A stretch of DNA of 64,000 nucleotides, taken from positions 248,001 to 312,000 of the forward strand of contig NZ_CP104144.1 in the NCBI RefSeq assembly GCF_025200715.1, given 5' to 3'. Within the stretch, counting starts at the first letter, position 1. Every line of letters begins with the position of its first letter. The notes under the pieces are model-generated. The model had not been told where the DNA came from. It worked only from the letters and a program-made list of their open reading frames with translations, and ran no database searches. Source of the DNA: Rhizobium sullae (GTDB lineage Bacteria; Pseudomonadota; Alphaproteobacteria; Rhizobiales; Rhizobiaceae). Made by a program: the position numbers and the translations under genes. Below, one piece after another: positions 8,738-19,156 of the stretch.

Positions 8738-8963
8738 CGCAAGGTCTCCAAACAGTGACCGCGGTACCATATTTTAGAATGGGTGAATATGAAAAAGTTA
8801 ACAGCCGCTAACTATAACGGTTAGCTTGCGTGATTGCCGATCCTATATGATCAAACACGCGATCCACGGAGTTTCCTGGCACCCCGTGTGGTGTTGTGCG
8901 GTTCGTTGCCGCTGCGGTTGATGAAGCCGCAGGTAGAAATTATTGAGAGGAGAAATGTTCTGG

Positions 8964-9203
8964 TCAAGTTGAAAAAATCGCAGCGATGCGCTCTAGATCG
9001 GTTCGGCTGATTTCCTCAGACACCGGTTCGCTTTTATTGGCGCGAAACCACTCTGCTGCCTCCCGAACGCGTTCGCCGGTCAGGCCATCGTACGCACCAA
9101 GTCTGCCGATCCATTCTCTCACGGTCTCACGTTCCATTCGGCCCGCGCTGTAACGGGCGTGAACGGTTTTAGCAGAGGCCACTAGATCGGGAATACTATT
9201 CAA
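8964..9203 (-). CDS. Small hypothetical protein (79 aa)
   Basis: A 79-residue, mostly helical, charged protein (VASAKTVHARYSAGRMERET; later RVREAAEWFRANK). The apparent start is a TTG at 9201-9203 with GGAG eight bases upstream. No family is recognised and no membrane segment or signal peptide is visible. It lies in a gene-poor region between another small unknown gene and a long gene-free stretch. The coding-like composition and clean ribosome-binding site are the only support. Confidence 0.45.
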   Translation of the reverse strand: MNSIPDLVASAKTVHARYSAGRMERETVREWIGRLGAYDGLTGERVREAAEWFRANKSEPVSEEISRTDLERIAAIFST

Positions 9204-9950
9204 GGACGTGCTCCGCTGACTTCAGGCGCCAATGTACTATTTCTGAGGTGCCGGTGGCGCCGCCAGCGTTGAAAAACGTGTAGGTCGTCTCAATCCATCG
9301 GGCTAACCGTGCCGATGACGGGTATCATACCGCCGCAGTAAATAGTAGCGCGGCAAGTATTTTGCCGTCATCTTTCGACCTTCCGAAATCGTCTCGCGCC
9401 CCAGAGGAAGATGGGCTTCGTAGCCTGCCACGCCACCTATCGATGCGAGTACATTCCATTCTTTCGGCATGGCCCTGTGAATTCTTAAACAACATCAATC
9501 CCTTAGATTGAGAAGCTGGCTCCACGCGCCGTGATCCGGACCTTAAAAGAAGCGCCTCCAGTTGGATATCGAAAAGTCGACTGCGTTCCGGACATCGAGG
9601 GAACGTCGGCCTCCCGCGGCCCGACTGGATGCCGTCATCATGAGATGTTTGTCGTCGATGACCTACCGCCGGCCCAAGACAGGTTCTGACGGCGATCATG
9701 TATTCCTCACCGTCAATTCGGCGCTCCGGACAGCGTGCTATCCTCGCCGCCGCTTGCCGTGAGTTTAGCGCTCCACCGGCTGATCGGAGTTCGTGGTTGG
9801 GCGAATGACTGGTTCATAGCGCGATCCGGAAAACTAACCTGTCCTCCGCTTTCTTCACCAAAGCGGAACATCTACCGTTTGACCGATTATTTGCTCAGCG
9901 CGTACGCTGTCCAGATAGAACACGCGGGACAATGAGCGCGAGTTGGACGT
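9204..9950. other. Gene-free stretch
   Basis: Several open frames occur here, but none gives a protein that resembles a known family or has a good start. The bases probably are decayed or regulatory DNA. No repeat, IS end or terminator could be identified. Confidence 0.4.
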
Positions 9951-10766
9951 ATGGTTGATGAGCCCGAGATTCCCCTCGAAGGCGGTGCGGACTCGAGAGT
10001 CGTTCGAGTCGGTCAGACAGTCCGGCGCGACGGTCGCGCTTGGTCGCCCGCCGTCCTTGATCTGTTGCAACACGTTGAGCGTGAAGGATTTGCCGGGGCC
10101 CCACGTGTGCATGGCTTTGACGACCAAGGGCGAGAGGTTCTGACCTACATCGAGGGAGAGGTCGGCCAAGGTGCCGGGTTTATCCCCGACGAAGGCGGCC
10201 GCTTCGATGTCCGTCTCCCGGACTATGTCTGGCGCGATGACGTGCTCGTTCATCTTGGCGCGCTCGTACGGGCCTATCACGATGCCGCGGCCGGCTTTCC
10301 GTGGGCTGGCCGCGAATGGCGCTTAAAGGCTCGGCAGCCTGTCGAGACGGTTTGTCACAACGATCTCACGCCATGGAATACTGTCTTTCGAGCGGGCCTG
10401 CCGGTGGCTTTCATCGATTGGGACGCCGCGGCGCCAGGGCCTCGCGCGTGGGACCTCGGATTCATCGCCTGGCGTTGGGTGCCGTTCTGGCGCGACGCGA
10501 AGTGTCGAGCACATGGGCTCCCGACCGGCGTTGCCGAAAAGGCCCGCCGCTTTCGCTTGCTGGTTCACGCGTACGGGCTCGAGCCAGAGATTGGCGTCGT
10601 GCACGCGGGAATCGAGCGGGTGCGGCACTTGCAGGAACACATGTTGAAGCTCGTCGCTGACGGTTCTGAGTGGGAGGTGGAACTCGCTCGTCGCGGTGTG
10701 CTCGACGAGGCAGCGCTTGAGATCGCCTGGATTGAGGAGCACGCTGCAGCGCTTGCGGGGTCGTGA
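9951..10766 (+). CDS. Aminoglycoside-phosphotransferase-like (APH/choline kinase fold) protein
   Basis: The 271 residues carry the APH-family catalytic loop CHNDLTPWN (H136 to N143) and the metal-binding FIDWDAAAPGPRAWDLG stretch about 15 residues later. The N-terminal lobe is short for a full kinase and lacks an obvious glycine-rich loop, which is common in this subfamily. The products phosphorylate a small hydroxylated molecule such as an aminoglycoside, choline or homoserine; which one cannot be inferred. The gene stands alone, in the same direction as nothing nearby, so no pathway is suggested. Confidence 0.8.
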   Translation: MVDEPEIPLEGGADSRVVRVGQTVRRDGRAWSPAVLDLLQHVEREGFAGAPRVHGFDDQGREVLTYIEGEVGQGAGFIPDEGGRFDVRLPDYVWRDDVLVHLGALVRAYHDAAAGFPWAGREWRLKARQPVETVCHNDLTPWNTVFRAGLPVAFIDWDAAAPGPRAWDLGFIAWRWVPFWRDAKCRAHGLPTGVAEKARRFRLLVHAYGLEPEIGVVHAGIERVRHLQEHMLKLVADGSEWEVELARRGVLDEAALEIAWIEEHAAALAGS

Positions 10767-10769
10767 CCT

Positions 10770-10987
10770 ACTGCGATGAAGGTCTCTTCCGGCACATCCA
10801 AGACAGCCGCGGACGGCGTCTCTCGACCCGAAACCTTGGCGATGGCCTGGATCGCGTCGATCACGGGCTGGTTGGCCACACGGTTCTCCGCCGACAGGCG
10901 CGGAACGGTCTTTCGCTGGTCGTTGTCGCCGAAAAAGCCCGTCTTCTGGTCCATCATTTCGCCCAAGAATCCACGGCCCAGAACCCG
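10770..10987 (-). pseudogene. Aldo-keto reductase C-terminal remnant
   Basis: Leftward translation gives V-L-G-R-G-F-L-G-E-M, then FGDNDQRKTVPRLSAENR and ANQPVIDAIQAIAK. This aligns with the SPLGRGFLTG and FR..PRF..EN..N..LVD..K.IA block of class-11-type aldo-keto reductases, such as the intact copy at 13259. The N-terminal barrel half and the conserved TPAQIALAW segment are missing, and no start exists. It lies directly after the flavodoxin gene on the same strand, so an aldo-keto reductase was probably once part of that operon. Confidence 0.6.
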
Positions 10988-11008
10988 AGCGGCCGTTCAC
11001 TTCGCGAA

Positions 11009-11581
11009 CTAGCCGCTCAGCCAGCCTGTCACCTGTTCCAGGGTCCGCCGTTCCTGGTCCGCCTCCATCGAGAAGGCGGGCCGGACGTCGGCGCCGGGAG
11101 CAATCGACCTGACGATGTCGATGCTATCTCCGAGGCCGTATCCTCCGTGCGTTATGAAAGGGTGGATGATCTTTCCGGAAAGGTCATGTCCCCGTAGGAA
11201 GGAACGGACGACAGGTGGGGCCGTCATTCCCCAGATCGGGAAGCCAAGATAGATGGTGTCGTATCGTCGCACGTCCGCCACGCTGGTTTTCAGGGGCGGA
11301 AGGTATCCGGCCCCCGTCTCTTGGCTGGCCTGGGCGACCGTCTCGACATAGTCCTCGGGGTAGGGGTTGCCGGGATTGATTTCGAACAGCGTCGCACCCC
11401 TTGCCCCGCGGATCTGACGCGCAATGAGCTTCGTGTTTCCGGTCCGCGAGAAATAGGCGACCAAGGTTCCGCTGGAGCCGGACCGCGCCTGCGATGCGTT
11501 GTTCTCGGCAGGCGCCGCAAGGTCGGCCGCGGCAAGGGACAGAGCTTTCAGGAACTTGCGCCGTGGAATTTGGATCTGCAT
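11009..11581 (-). CDS. Exported flavodoxin
   Basis: This is a 190-residue flavodoxin-fold protein. The N-terminus (RRKFLKALSLAAADLAA) resembles a Tat signal peptide with a twin arginine, which would export the folded FMN protein. The phosphate-binding loop SRTGNTK follows the first strand (VAYF), and the flavin-contacting YLGFPIWG segment lies mid-protein. It follows the CMD-cupin gene by 30 bp on the same strand, suggesting one redox operon. Its partner oxidoreductase is unknown; the neighbouring reductase-type genes are candidates. Confidence 0.85.
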   Translation of the reverse strand: MQIQIPRRKFLKALSLAAADLAAPAENNASQARSGSSGTLVAYFSRTGNTKLIARQIRGARGATLFEINPGNPYPEDYVETVAQASQETGAGYLPPLKTSVADVRRYDTIYLGFPIWGMTAPPVVRSFLRGHDLSGKIIHPFITHGGYGLGDSIDIVRSIAPGADVRPAFSMEADQERRTLEQVTGWLSG

Positions 11582-11611
11582 ATGATTGCTCCCTGCGCAC
11601 CACAGGCTCCG

Positions 11612-12820
11612 TCAGTCGATCTGGCGTCCCTTGCCGTAGTCTTCGTCGGATACCTTCTCCATCCAGGTGACGGCACTGCCGTTCAAGGATTCGGCGACGG
11701 CGAAATGGGTCATCGCCTCGTCTGCCGAGGCGCCGTGCCAGTGTTTGGCCAGAGGCGGAATCCAAACGACGTCGCCGGGGCCGACCTTCTCGATTGGTCC
11801 GCCCTCCTCCTGTACCCAGCCCTGGCCGGATATGATGAAGAGGGTCTGTCCCAGCGGATGCGTGTGCCAGGCCGTGCGCGCACCCGCCGAAAAGGAAACG
11901 GTCGCCCCACCGATCCGGGCTGGTGCGTCGCCCTGGTAGAAGCCCGAGGTCTCGACTTCTCCAGTAAAGTGCTGCTTCGAAGCCTTCGCGCTGCCTTGGT
12001 TGGCCCGCGTGATCTTCAGGTCGCCCGATGCCGCGGATTGCGCGGCGGACCTTTGCAGGGCATTGCCGCGGCTGTCGAATATTCGCTGAAGGACGGGCAC
12101 GGCCGACATCGCCCTTGGCCAACCGGCATAGAATGCGACATGCGTTACGACCTCGGATGCTTCGGCGCGGGTCAGGCCGTTGTCCATGGCGCGGTTGGTA
12201 TGGAAAGGGAGCTGCTCGGGCTGACCGATCGCGATCAGGGCCGCCATCGTCACAAGGCTGCGGTCGCGGGCGCTGAGATCCGGCCGCCGCCACAGATCGC
12301 CGAACAGGACACGATTGGTGAGGTCCGCGAGCGTCGGAGCCGTAGGTGCCACGTTCGCGTTGACGGCAGCCGCACGTGCCGTCTCGGCAGCGGCTTCCAG
12401 TTCGATACGGGCAGCAGCGCTGTTTCCCACCGGAGCGATGTCGCGCTCATCGAACACCTTCTTCGTCTCGGTCACGGCCGATATCGCGTTCGGCCAGCCA
12501 GCGTAGAAGGCGAGCTGCGTGATCAGTTCGCCGATCTCGTCCGGCGCGACGTCGTTGTCGAGCGCCCGGCGGACGTGGCTGCCGATCTGCGCTGCCTTGC
12601 CGGTCGAGATCAGGGTGGCGACGGTGACAAGACTGCGGTCGCGCGGCGGAAGCTCGCCCCGTTCCCAAACCTCCCCGAAGAGAACGTCGTCGGTGAAATG
12701 GCCGAGGCCGGGAGCAACGTCATACACGACCGGCGGAGCGACGCGTGCACGGGGTTCCTGTGCTTCGACGCCCGTCGCGGCGAGAGCGGAGATGGCGACG
12801 GTGGCTGCGATCTTGTTCAT
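11612..12820 (-). CDS. Exported tandem carboxymuconolactone-decarboxylase/cupin fusion
   Basis: From the ATG at 12818-12820 (GAGG eight bases upstream) the protein has 402 residues. A Sec signal peptide ([20 protein letters not shown]) comes first. Two CMD domains follow at ~31-125 and ~145-245, each with RDRSLVT and an AFYAGWP(N/R)A motif. A cupin domain at ~285-385 has the metal-ligand pattern [13 protein letters not shown] and later HWHGA. The CMD domains lack the CxxC of AhpD peroxidases and look like the PcaC class. Such fusions occur beside aldo-keto reductases, flavodoxins and LysR regulators. A role in handling reactive carbonyls or quinones in the periplasm is inferred. Confidence 0.85.
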   Translation of the reverse strand: MNKIAATVAISALAATGVEAQEPRARVAPPVVYDVAPGLGHFTDDVLFGEVWERGELPPRDRSLVTVATLISTGKAAQIGSHVRRALDNDVAPDEIGELITQLAFYAGWPNAISAVTETKKVFDERDIAPVGNSAAARIELEAAAETARAAAVNANVAPTAPTLADLTNRVLFGDLWRRPDLSARDRSLVTMAALIAIGQPEQLPFHTNRAMDNGLTRAEASEVVTHVAFYAGWPRAMSAVPVLQRIFDSRGNALQRSAAQSAASGDLKITRANQGSAKASKQHFTGEVETSGFYQGDAPARIGGATVSFSAGARTAWHTHPLGQTLFIISGQGWVQEEGGPIEKVGPGDVVWIPPLAKHWHGASADEAMTHFAVAESLNGSAVTWMEKVSDEDYGKGRQID

Positions 12821-12909
12821 AGGACACCTCATGTTGTCGTCGAAATTGGGCGGCTGGAGCCGTTCGGATCGAGGATTGCAGACCAACGCTTTCGGCCGGA
12901 CCTTGTCTG

Positions 12910-13068
12910 TCAGACGCGAAGAAGCGTCTTGATTGCGCGGCGATCGTCCATCGCGTGGTATCTTTCCGTGACGTCGGCGAGCAGCCGTGCCGCAAGGCCT
13001 TCCACGACGAGACCGCCGATGCTCCCAGTCGCGCCAATGACGAGAACTGTAAGGGTGGGTGCCCTCAT
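12910..13068 (-). pseudogene. Truncated NAD(P)-binding (NmrA/SDR-like) gene remnant
   Basis: Starting at the ATG 13066-13068 the frame begins [18 protein letters not shown], the nucleotide-binding N-terminus of atypical short-chain dehydrogenases. After about 25 residues the sequence stops resembling the family and ends at 52 residues, so almost the entire gene has been deleted. A GGA-type ribosome-binding site remains. It lies divergently from the aldo-keto reductase across a long perfect palindrome. Confidence 0.6.
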
Positions 13069-13151
13069 GAACCATTCCTGCCTGCGCCAACGATCCTCGG
13101 TCGGCGAAGGCAAAACTACCAGCCGAGCATTGATCGGATTAGAGGGCGTGT

Positions 13152-14245
<1,094 letters not shown>

Positions 14246-14310
14246 GAGCCGTATGCCAGAGGAGGTTTGACGGCGCCTCGGCCCAATCTCTTTCCAGAAA
14301 GACGACAACC

Positions 14311-15573
14311 ATGTCACACGAACTCGCGAACTCTGCCGATTGCCTCGCGGCGCCCGTCGATACGTCCTCCGTCAGCCCGCTTCCGCCCCGCAGGCGCGTC
14401 CTTGCCGTGCTCAGCGCCCTTATGGGATTCGCGTCGATCTCGACAGACCTCTACCTTCCGGCCATGCCGGCCATGGGCAGGGATTTCGGAGCGGATCCGG
14501 GTTCTATCGAGCTGACCGTGTCCGGATTCCTGATCGGCTTCAGTCTCGGCCAACTCTTCTGGGGGCCTGTCGGCGACAGGTATGGCCGCCGGCTTCCCGT
14601 GGCGGTCGGCCTACTCCTATTTGTCATCGGGTCGGCCGGCTGCGCAATGTCGGGATCGGCCGCTGAGATGATCTTATGGCGCGTCGTGCAGGCGATCGGC
14701 GCCTGCTCCGGCGTCGTGCTCGCACGTGCGATGGTCCGCGACCTCTACGAGGGAAGCCGGGCCGCGCAGATGCTTTCGATCCTCATCACCATCATGGCCG
14801 TGGCTCCGCTTCTCGGGCCGATCGTCGGGGGCCAGATCCTCGCGATAGCCGGATGGCGCTCGATCTTCTGGGTTCTGGTCGCGGTGGGGCTGGCGACCCT
14901 GGCCGCTCTCTTTACGGTTCCGGAGACCCTGCCGGCAGAACGGCGGAACAAGAATTCGATCACGGACGCCGTGCTTGGCTACGGCAAGCTGCTCGCTAAC
15001 CGGCGCCTTCTCGGATTTGCTGCGGCAGGCGGCTTCTTTTATGCCGGCATCTACGCCTACATCGCCGGAACGCCCTTCGCCTACATCGACTACTACCATG
15101 TCCCGGCCGGACTATATGGCGTCCTTTTCGCCTTGGGGATTGTCGGGATCATGGTAACGAACATGGTCAACTCGAGGCTTGTGACCAGGCTTGGCAGCAC
15201 GACCATTCTGCGGTTCGGCACCTTCGGCGCGATGGCGTCCGGCTTTGCGATCCTGGTCGCGGGCGCGACCGGTTGGGGAGGCCTGTGGGCGCTCACAACA
15301 CTGCTCTTCGTCTTCGTGTCCTGGTCCGGCCTCATCGTGGCCAATTCCATTGGCGGCGCCCTCCAGGACTTCCCCGAACAGGCCGGGGCGGTCTCCGCGC
15401 TCGTCGGAGCGATCCACTACGGCTCCGGCATCGCCGGCTCCGCGGCGGTGAGCGCCCTTGCCGACGGCACGCCCTGGGCATTGACGCTCGTAATAGGTGT
15501 CGCAGGCATCGGCAGCTTCGGGAGCCTTGTTCTTGTCGCTCCGGGCAGGCGCCTTGACCTTGCGTCATTATGA
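14311..15573 (+). CDS. MFS multidrug efflux transporter, Bcr/CflA type
   Basis: The 420 residues form about twelve membrane segments. The first begins LSALMGFASISTDLYLPAMP, a hallmark of the Bcr/CflA drug:proton antiporter subfamily, and the loop 2-3 motif is GPVGDRYGRRLP. The motif C-like VAPLLGPIVGG in segment 5 is typical of exporters. It sits 65 bp behind the aldo-keto reductase and before the LysR gene, so it may export a toxic substrate or product of the same stress response. Confidence 0.9.
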   Translation: MSHELANSADCLAAPVDTSSVSPLPPRRRVLAVLSALMGFASISTDLYLPAMPAMGRDFGADPGSIELTVSGFLIGFSLGQLFWGPVGDRYGRRLPVAVGLLLFVIGSAGCAMSGSAAEMILWRVVQAIGACSGVVLARAMVRDLYEGSRAAQMLSILITIMAVAPLLGPIVGGQILAIAGWRSIFWVLVAVGLATLAALFTVPETLPAERRNKNSITDAVLGYGKLLANRRLLGFAAAGGFFYAGIYAYIAGTPFAYIDYYHVPAGLYGVLFALGIVGIMVTNMVNSRLVTRLGSTTILRFGTFGAMASGFAILVAGATGWGGLWALTTLLFVFVSWSGLIVANSIGGALQDFPEQAGAVSALVGAIHYGSGIAGSAAVSALADGTPWALTLVIGVAGIGSFGSLVLVAPGRRLDLASL

Positions 15574-15619
15574 GATGAAGTTGCGGTAATAAAGCCGCAG
15601 CCATTAGGGAGGTTCATGA

Positions 15620-16513
15620 ATGAAGCGCGAGGATCTTGCCGATCTCAGCGCCTTCCTGACCGTCGCCGAGGAACAGAACTTCACGCGCGCGGCGGCGCGC
15701 CTGGGGGCGTCACAGTCGGCATTGAGCCATACAATCAGGCGGCTCGAAGCCCGCCTCGGAGTCCGTCTTCTAACCCGGACGACGCGTAGCGTCGCACCGA
15801 CCGAGGCCGGTGAAAGGCTGCTTGCGACATTGCGGCCGGCGTTGGACAGTATCGGCGCAGAGCTGGCGTCCTTGAGCGAACTTCGCGACAAGCCGGCGGG
15901 AACGATACGGATCACGACGTCCGAACACGCCGCGACCACGGTGCTGTGGCCGGCCATTCAAAGGCTCCTTCCTGAGTACCCCGATATCCACGTCGAACTC
16001 AGCATCGATTCCAGCTTCACCGATATCGTGGCCGAACGGTTCGACGCCGGTGTCCGCCTGGGCGAAGCCTTGGCAAAGGACATGATCGCGGCCCGCATAG
16101 GTCCCGACCTCCGGATGGCCATCGTCGGATCGCCGGAGTACCTCACCGACCATTCGAAACCGACGACGCCGCAGGATCTCGCGTCGCATCGCTGCATCAA
16201 CCTGCGCATGCTGAGCGGGGGCGGCCTATATGCCTGGGAGCTCGAAAAGGACGGGCGCGAACTTCGCGTGCGTGTCGATGGCCAGCTCGCGTTCAACAAC
16301 GTGAACATGATCGTCCGGGCGGCCGAGGCTGGATTCGGGCTCGGGTTCGTCATGGAGGATCATGTCATTGACCAGCTTTCCGACGGCCGCCTTGTGAGGG
16401 TGCTGGAGGACTGGTGTCCTGCTTTCGCGGGCTATCACCTTTACTATCCTAGCAGACGGCAGCCGTCGGCGGCTTTTTCGGTCTTGGTCGATGCTCTTCG
16501 GTATCGTGGCTGA
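15620..16513 (+). CDS. LysR family transcriptional regulator
   Basis: The 297-residue protein has the N-terminal LysR helix-turn-helix (FTRAAARLGASQSALSHTIR, then RLGVRLLTRTTRSVAPTEAG) and a two-lobed effector domain. It belongs to the large group often encoded next to aldo-keto reductases and MFS pumps (YafC/DmlR-like). GGGAGG lies ahead of the ATG. Its end (YYPSRRQPS) closely resembles the LysR protein at 54959, which is likewise paired with an aldo-keto reductase. The target is probably the adjacent operon and the palindromic divergent promoter. Confidence 0.92.
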   Translation: MKREDLADLSAFLTVAEEQNFTRAAARLGASQSALSHTIRRLEARLGVRLLTRTTRSVAPTEAGERLLATLRPALDSIGAELASLSELRDKPAGTIRITTSEHAATTVLWPAIQRLLPEYPDIHVELSIDSSFTDIVAERFDAGVRLGEALAKDMIAARIGPDLRMAIVGSPEYLTDHSKPTTPQDLASHRCINLRMLSGGGLYAWELEKDGRELRVRVDGQLAFNNVNMIVRAAEAGFGLGFVMEDHVIDQLSDGRLVRVLEDWCPAFAGYHLYYPSRRQPSAAFSVLVDALRYRG

Positions 16514-16991
16514 CCAGTTCATGTGGTGTCCGCTGCTGTGAAAGGAAGCGGCCCATCTTCCGATGTCGGCCCAGAACCTCCGCGCGTGAGCGTGGAGGAC
16601 GCGCTGAAATCGGCAGGCGAGGAAGCGGTCTACTACCGCACCCCTTTGACCGGCGCCTCCAACAGCCGTCACGGCCACTTCTGTGGAAGGGTGCTTGATG
16701 CGTTGCCGCCCGTGGGGGTCGACCAATTCCGGGCCGCGCTTTCGTTCCGTGCGCCTCAAGCGCGAGCCAAACCATGACCGCGCAACGGCTCTCCTGATCC
16801 ATGGAAGGGCAGCTGTGACCGCACTGCCCCCGCGGTTGAATTTCACCTGCACGGGGTACCTTATCGGTGGCGGGCGCTCTCCAACAGTGGCACATACTGA
16901 TCTGTATTCACTCATGGGCAGGCTAGCAACCAGCACATCTCGCTTCGACTTTGATGGCAATCTTTGTCAGAACCTACGCAACAAGTGATCC
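16514..16991. other. Gene-free stretch
   Basis: About 480 bases between two LysR genes. Long open frames occur because of high GC, but none resembles a known family or carries a good start. It may contain the promoter of the second LysR gene. Nothing else is supported. Confidence 0.4.
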
Positions 16992-17867
16992 ATGGACATC
17001 AATCACGTTAGATACTTCCTCAATTTGGCCGAAACCCTGAACTTCACCGAAGCCGCGCGCAGAAGTGGCGTCTCGCAGCCAAGTCTCACGCGAGCAATCC
17101 AGCGTCTCGAGGAAGAATTGGGCAGTCCGCTGATCTATCGCGATGGCAAGGACAGCCGGCTTACGGCGCTCGGCCGGGACGTCCAGGCCGAGTTCATGCG
17201 GATTGAACTCGCACTTAGAAACGTGCGCGAGCATTCCGAGAGCACGGTGCTCGGCCGGCGGCGTATTCTCGACATCGCGGTTGCCCCGACCATCGGCCCC
17301 GCTGCCTTTGCCGCATTCTTCGATGACGCGCTTGGGGAGCTTTCTTCCATAAAGGTCCATATGCATCAGCTCTTGGCCGGAGAAGGTGCGGACGAAGTGC
17401 TTTCGGGCAAATATCACGCTTGCATCTTGCCGCGGGCGCCCCGTCCCAACCCCAAGCTCAACGTCGTGCCGCTGTTTCGGGAGCGATTCCTCCTTGCCTG
17501 TGCGGAGAACCATCCGCTGGCGGGCAAAGACGTTGTCAGCACCGAGGCGATTGCAGCCTATCCCTATGTCGACCGGCTGGCCTGCGAGTTCCACACCGAG
17601 ATCACCGAACACCTGATGGACCATGACGCGGTCATGCAACCGCGCTTCAGTGCGGAGCGCGAGGACTGGGTCCAGCAAATGGTAGCCGAAGGCCGCGCAA
17701 TCTGCATCATGCCCGAGCGGTCCGTCGTAGTGCAAGGCATAGCGACCCGCCCGGTCGAGGGGATATCGTTGGAGCGCGAACTGGTATTTGTAACGGTCTC
17801 CGGTTCCGGCACACCGCTCGAGATCCGCAAGATCGCGCAGATGGCCGCTCGGCACGACTGGGCGTGA
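16992..17867 (+). CDS. LysR family transcriptional regulator
   Basis: This is a 291-residue LysR protein with a canonical N-terminus (HVRYFLNLAETLNFTEAARR, SQPSLTRAIQRLEEELG). The effector-binding domain resembles those of oxidative-stress or aromatic-acid sensing members but lacks a recognisable OxyR cysteine pair. It lies 114 bp upstream of msrB-msrA in the same direction, so it may control methionine sulfoxide repair, for example in response to hypochlorite-type oxidants. That link is inferred from position only. Confidence 0.9.
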   Translation: MDINHVRYFLNLAETLNFTEAARRSGVSQPSLTRAIQRLEEELGSPLIYRDGKDSRLTALGRDVQAEFMRIELALRNVREHSESTVLGRRRILDIAVAPTIGPAAFAAFFDDALGELSSIKVHMHQLLAGEGADEVLSGKYHACILPRAPRPNPKLNVVPLFRERFLLACAENHPLAGKDVVSTEAIAAYPYVDRLACEFHTEITEHLMDHDAVMQPRFSAEREDWVQQMVAEGRAICIMPERSVVVQGIATRPVEGISLERELVFVTVSGSGTPLEIRKIAQMAARHDWA

Positions 17868-17981
17868 GCGGGGCAGAACGGAATTTACGTACGGCTATCG
17901 AATCTATGCAGACCCGATATTGGGAATCCCCACGGGCCTTCGCCATATTCAGGCAACAAATCCAAGAACGGAGATAGGGCA

Positions 17982-18425
17982 ATGACCTATACAAAGACCG
18001 ACGAAGCGGTCAGCAAGCTCACACCCGAACAGTATCGGGTGACCCAACAGAACGGCACCGAACGCCCCTTCACTGGGGAGTATCATGACAACAAGAGACC
18101 GGGGATCTATGTCGACATCGTTTCCGGCGAACCGCTGTTTGCCTCCGCCGACAAGTTCGATTCCGGCTGCGGCTGGCCGAGCTTCACCAAGCCGATCGTG
18201 CCGGCAAACGTCAAGGAGCTGCGGGATGATTCTCATGGTATGACCCGTACCGAGGTGCGCTCGGCGCATGGCGGCAGCCACCTCGGCCACGTCTTTCCCG
18301 ACGGTCCTCAAGACCAGGGCGGCCTGCGTTACTGCATCAATTCCGCCGCACTGCGCTTCATTCCGCGTGGGGAAATGGAGGCCGAGGGCTATAGTGCGTA
18401 TCTCAACCAGGTGGAGGATATCTAA
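17982..18425 (+). CDS. msrB: Peptide-methionine (R)-S-oxide reductase
   Basis: This 147-residue MsrB reduces methionine-R-sulfoxide in proteins using thioredoxin. The catalytic cysteine is C118 in [12 protein letters not shown], the second cysteine C63 lies in [10 protein letters not shown], and the [14 protein letters not shown] block is intact. The two CxxC zinc sites of many MsrB proteins are absent, which defines the zinc-free subclass. GGAG lies upstream of the start. The stop is immediately followed by the msrA start, so the pair is co-translated. Confidence 0.95.
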   Translation: MTYTKTDEAVSKLTPEQYRVTQQNGTERPFTGEYHDNKRPGIYVDIVSGEPLFASADKFDSGCGWPSFTKPIVPANVKELRDDSHGMTRTEVRSAHGGSHLGHVFPDGPQDQGGLRYCINSAALRFIPRGEMEAEGYSAYLNQVEDI

Positions 18426-18932
18426 ATGACCGAGAAAGCTGTTCTAGCTGGTGGTTGCTTCTGGGGAATGCAGGACTTGATCCGCAGGCTCCCCGGGGTC
18501 ATTGGGACCCGCGTGGGCTATACCGGCGGCGATGTGGCGAACGCGACCTACCGCAATCACGGTACCCACGCCGAAGGCATCGAGATCATCTTCGATCCCC
18601 AGACGATCAGCTACAGGCGGATTCTGGAGTTCTTCTTCCAGATTCACGATCCGACGACAAGAAACCGACAGGGCAACGACGTCGGCGCCTCTTACCGCTC
18701 GGCGATCTACTACGTCGACGAGGAGCAGAAGCGAATAGCCGAGGACACCATCGCAGACGTCGACGCTTCGGGCCTGTGGCCGGGCAAGGTGGTGACCGAG
18801 GTCGAGCCGGCGGGAGACTTCTGGCAGGCGGAACCGGAGCACCAAGATTACCTCGAGCGCTACCCTAACGGCTACACTTGCCACTTCCCGCGTTCCGGCT
18901 GGGTGCTGCCTCGGCGGTCGGCGGCCGAATAA
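18426..18932 (+). CDS. msrA: Peptide-methionine (S)-S-oxide reductase
   Basis: The 168-residue protein contains the GGCFWG active site (C11) near the N-terminus, the GYTGG turn and the ...[20 protein letters not shown] segment of MsrA. It reduces methionine-S-sulfoxide and complements the adjacent MsrB. The start codon follows the msrB stop directly. The length is normal for a short single-domain cytosolic MsrA. A LysR gene upstream suggests oxidant control. Confidence 0.95.
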   Translation: MTEKAVLAGGCFWGMQDLIRRLPGVIGTRVGYTGGDVANATYRNHGTHAEGIEIIFDPQTISYRRILEFFFQIHDPTTRNRQGNDVGASYRSAIYYVDEEQKRIAEDTIADVDASGLWPGKVVTEVEPAGDFWQAEPEHQDYLERYPNGYTCHFPRSGWVLPRRSAAE

Positions 18933-18989
18933 CCGGCCGCCTGTCTCTGGCCGGACGGGTTGTCGGCGCATTCGAACCAACTCTGAAAA

Positions 18990-19009
18990 GCCCGGCGGAT
19001 GCGCCGGGC
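18990..19009 (-). terminator. Candidate intrinsic terminator (minus strand)
   Basis: GCCCGGCG and CGCCGGGC form a perfect 8-bp stem with a 4-base loop. On the minus strand it is followed by TTTT. It lies 57 bp after the msrA stop; any minus-strand transcript it serves is unknown. It may also slow plus-strand transcription without a T-tract. Confidence 0.4.
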
Positions 19010-19156
19010 GCACGGAATGGGCCCGCTGCGCAGTTTAGACGCCTCTCACCAAGGAGCGCCGGTAGTGCCGGCGCTACACTGACACGGCAGATCCGGGCAA
19101 AGATCCGGCTCGGGACGAACATCTACGCAGTCGCTCTCCGTTGCTGATGCCCCACG

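Noticed and set aside
9325..9699. A 124-codon minus-strand frame in the gene-poor stretch.
   Set aside because: No ribosome-binding site, no family resemblance and atypical composition.
16226..16960. A 244-codon minus-strand frame between two LysR genes.
   Set aside because: It overlaps the 3' end of the LysR gene in antisense, is arginine-rich, and matches no family.
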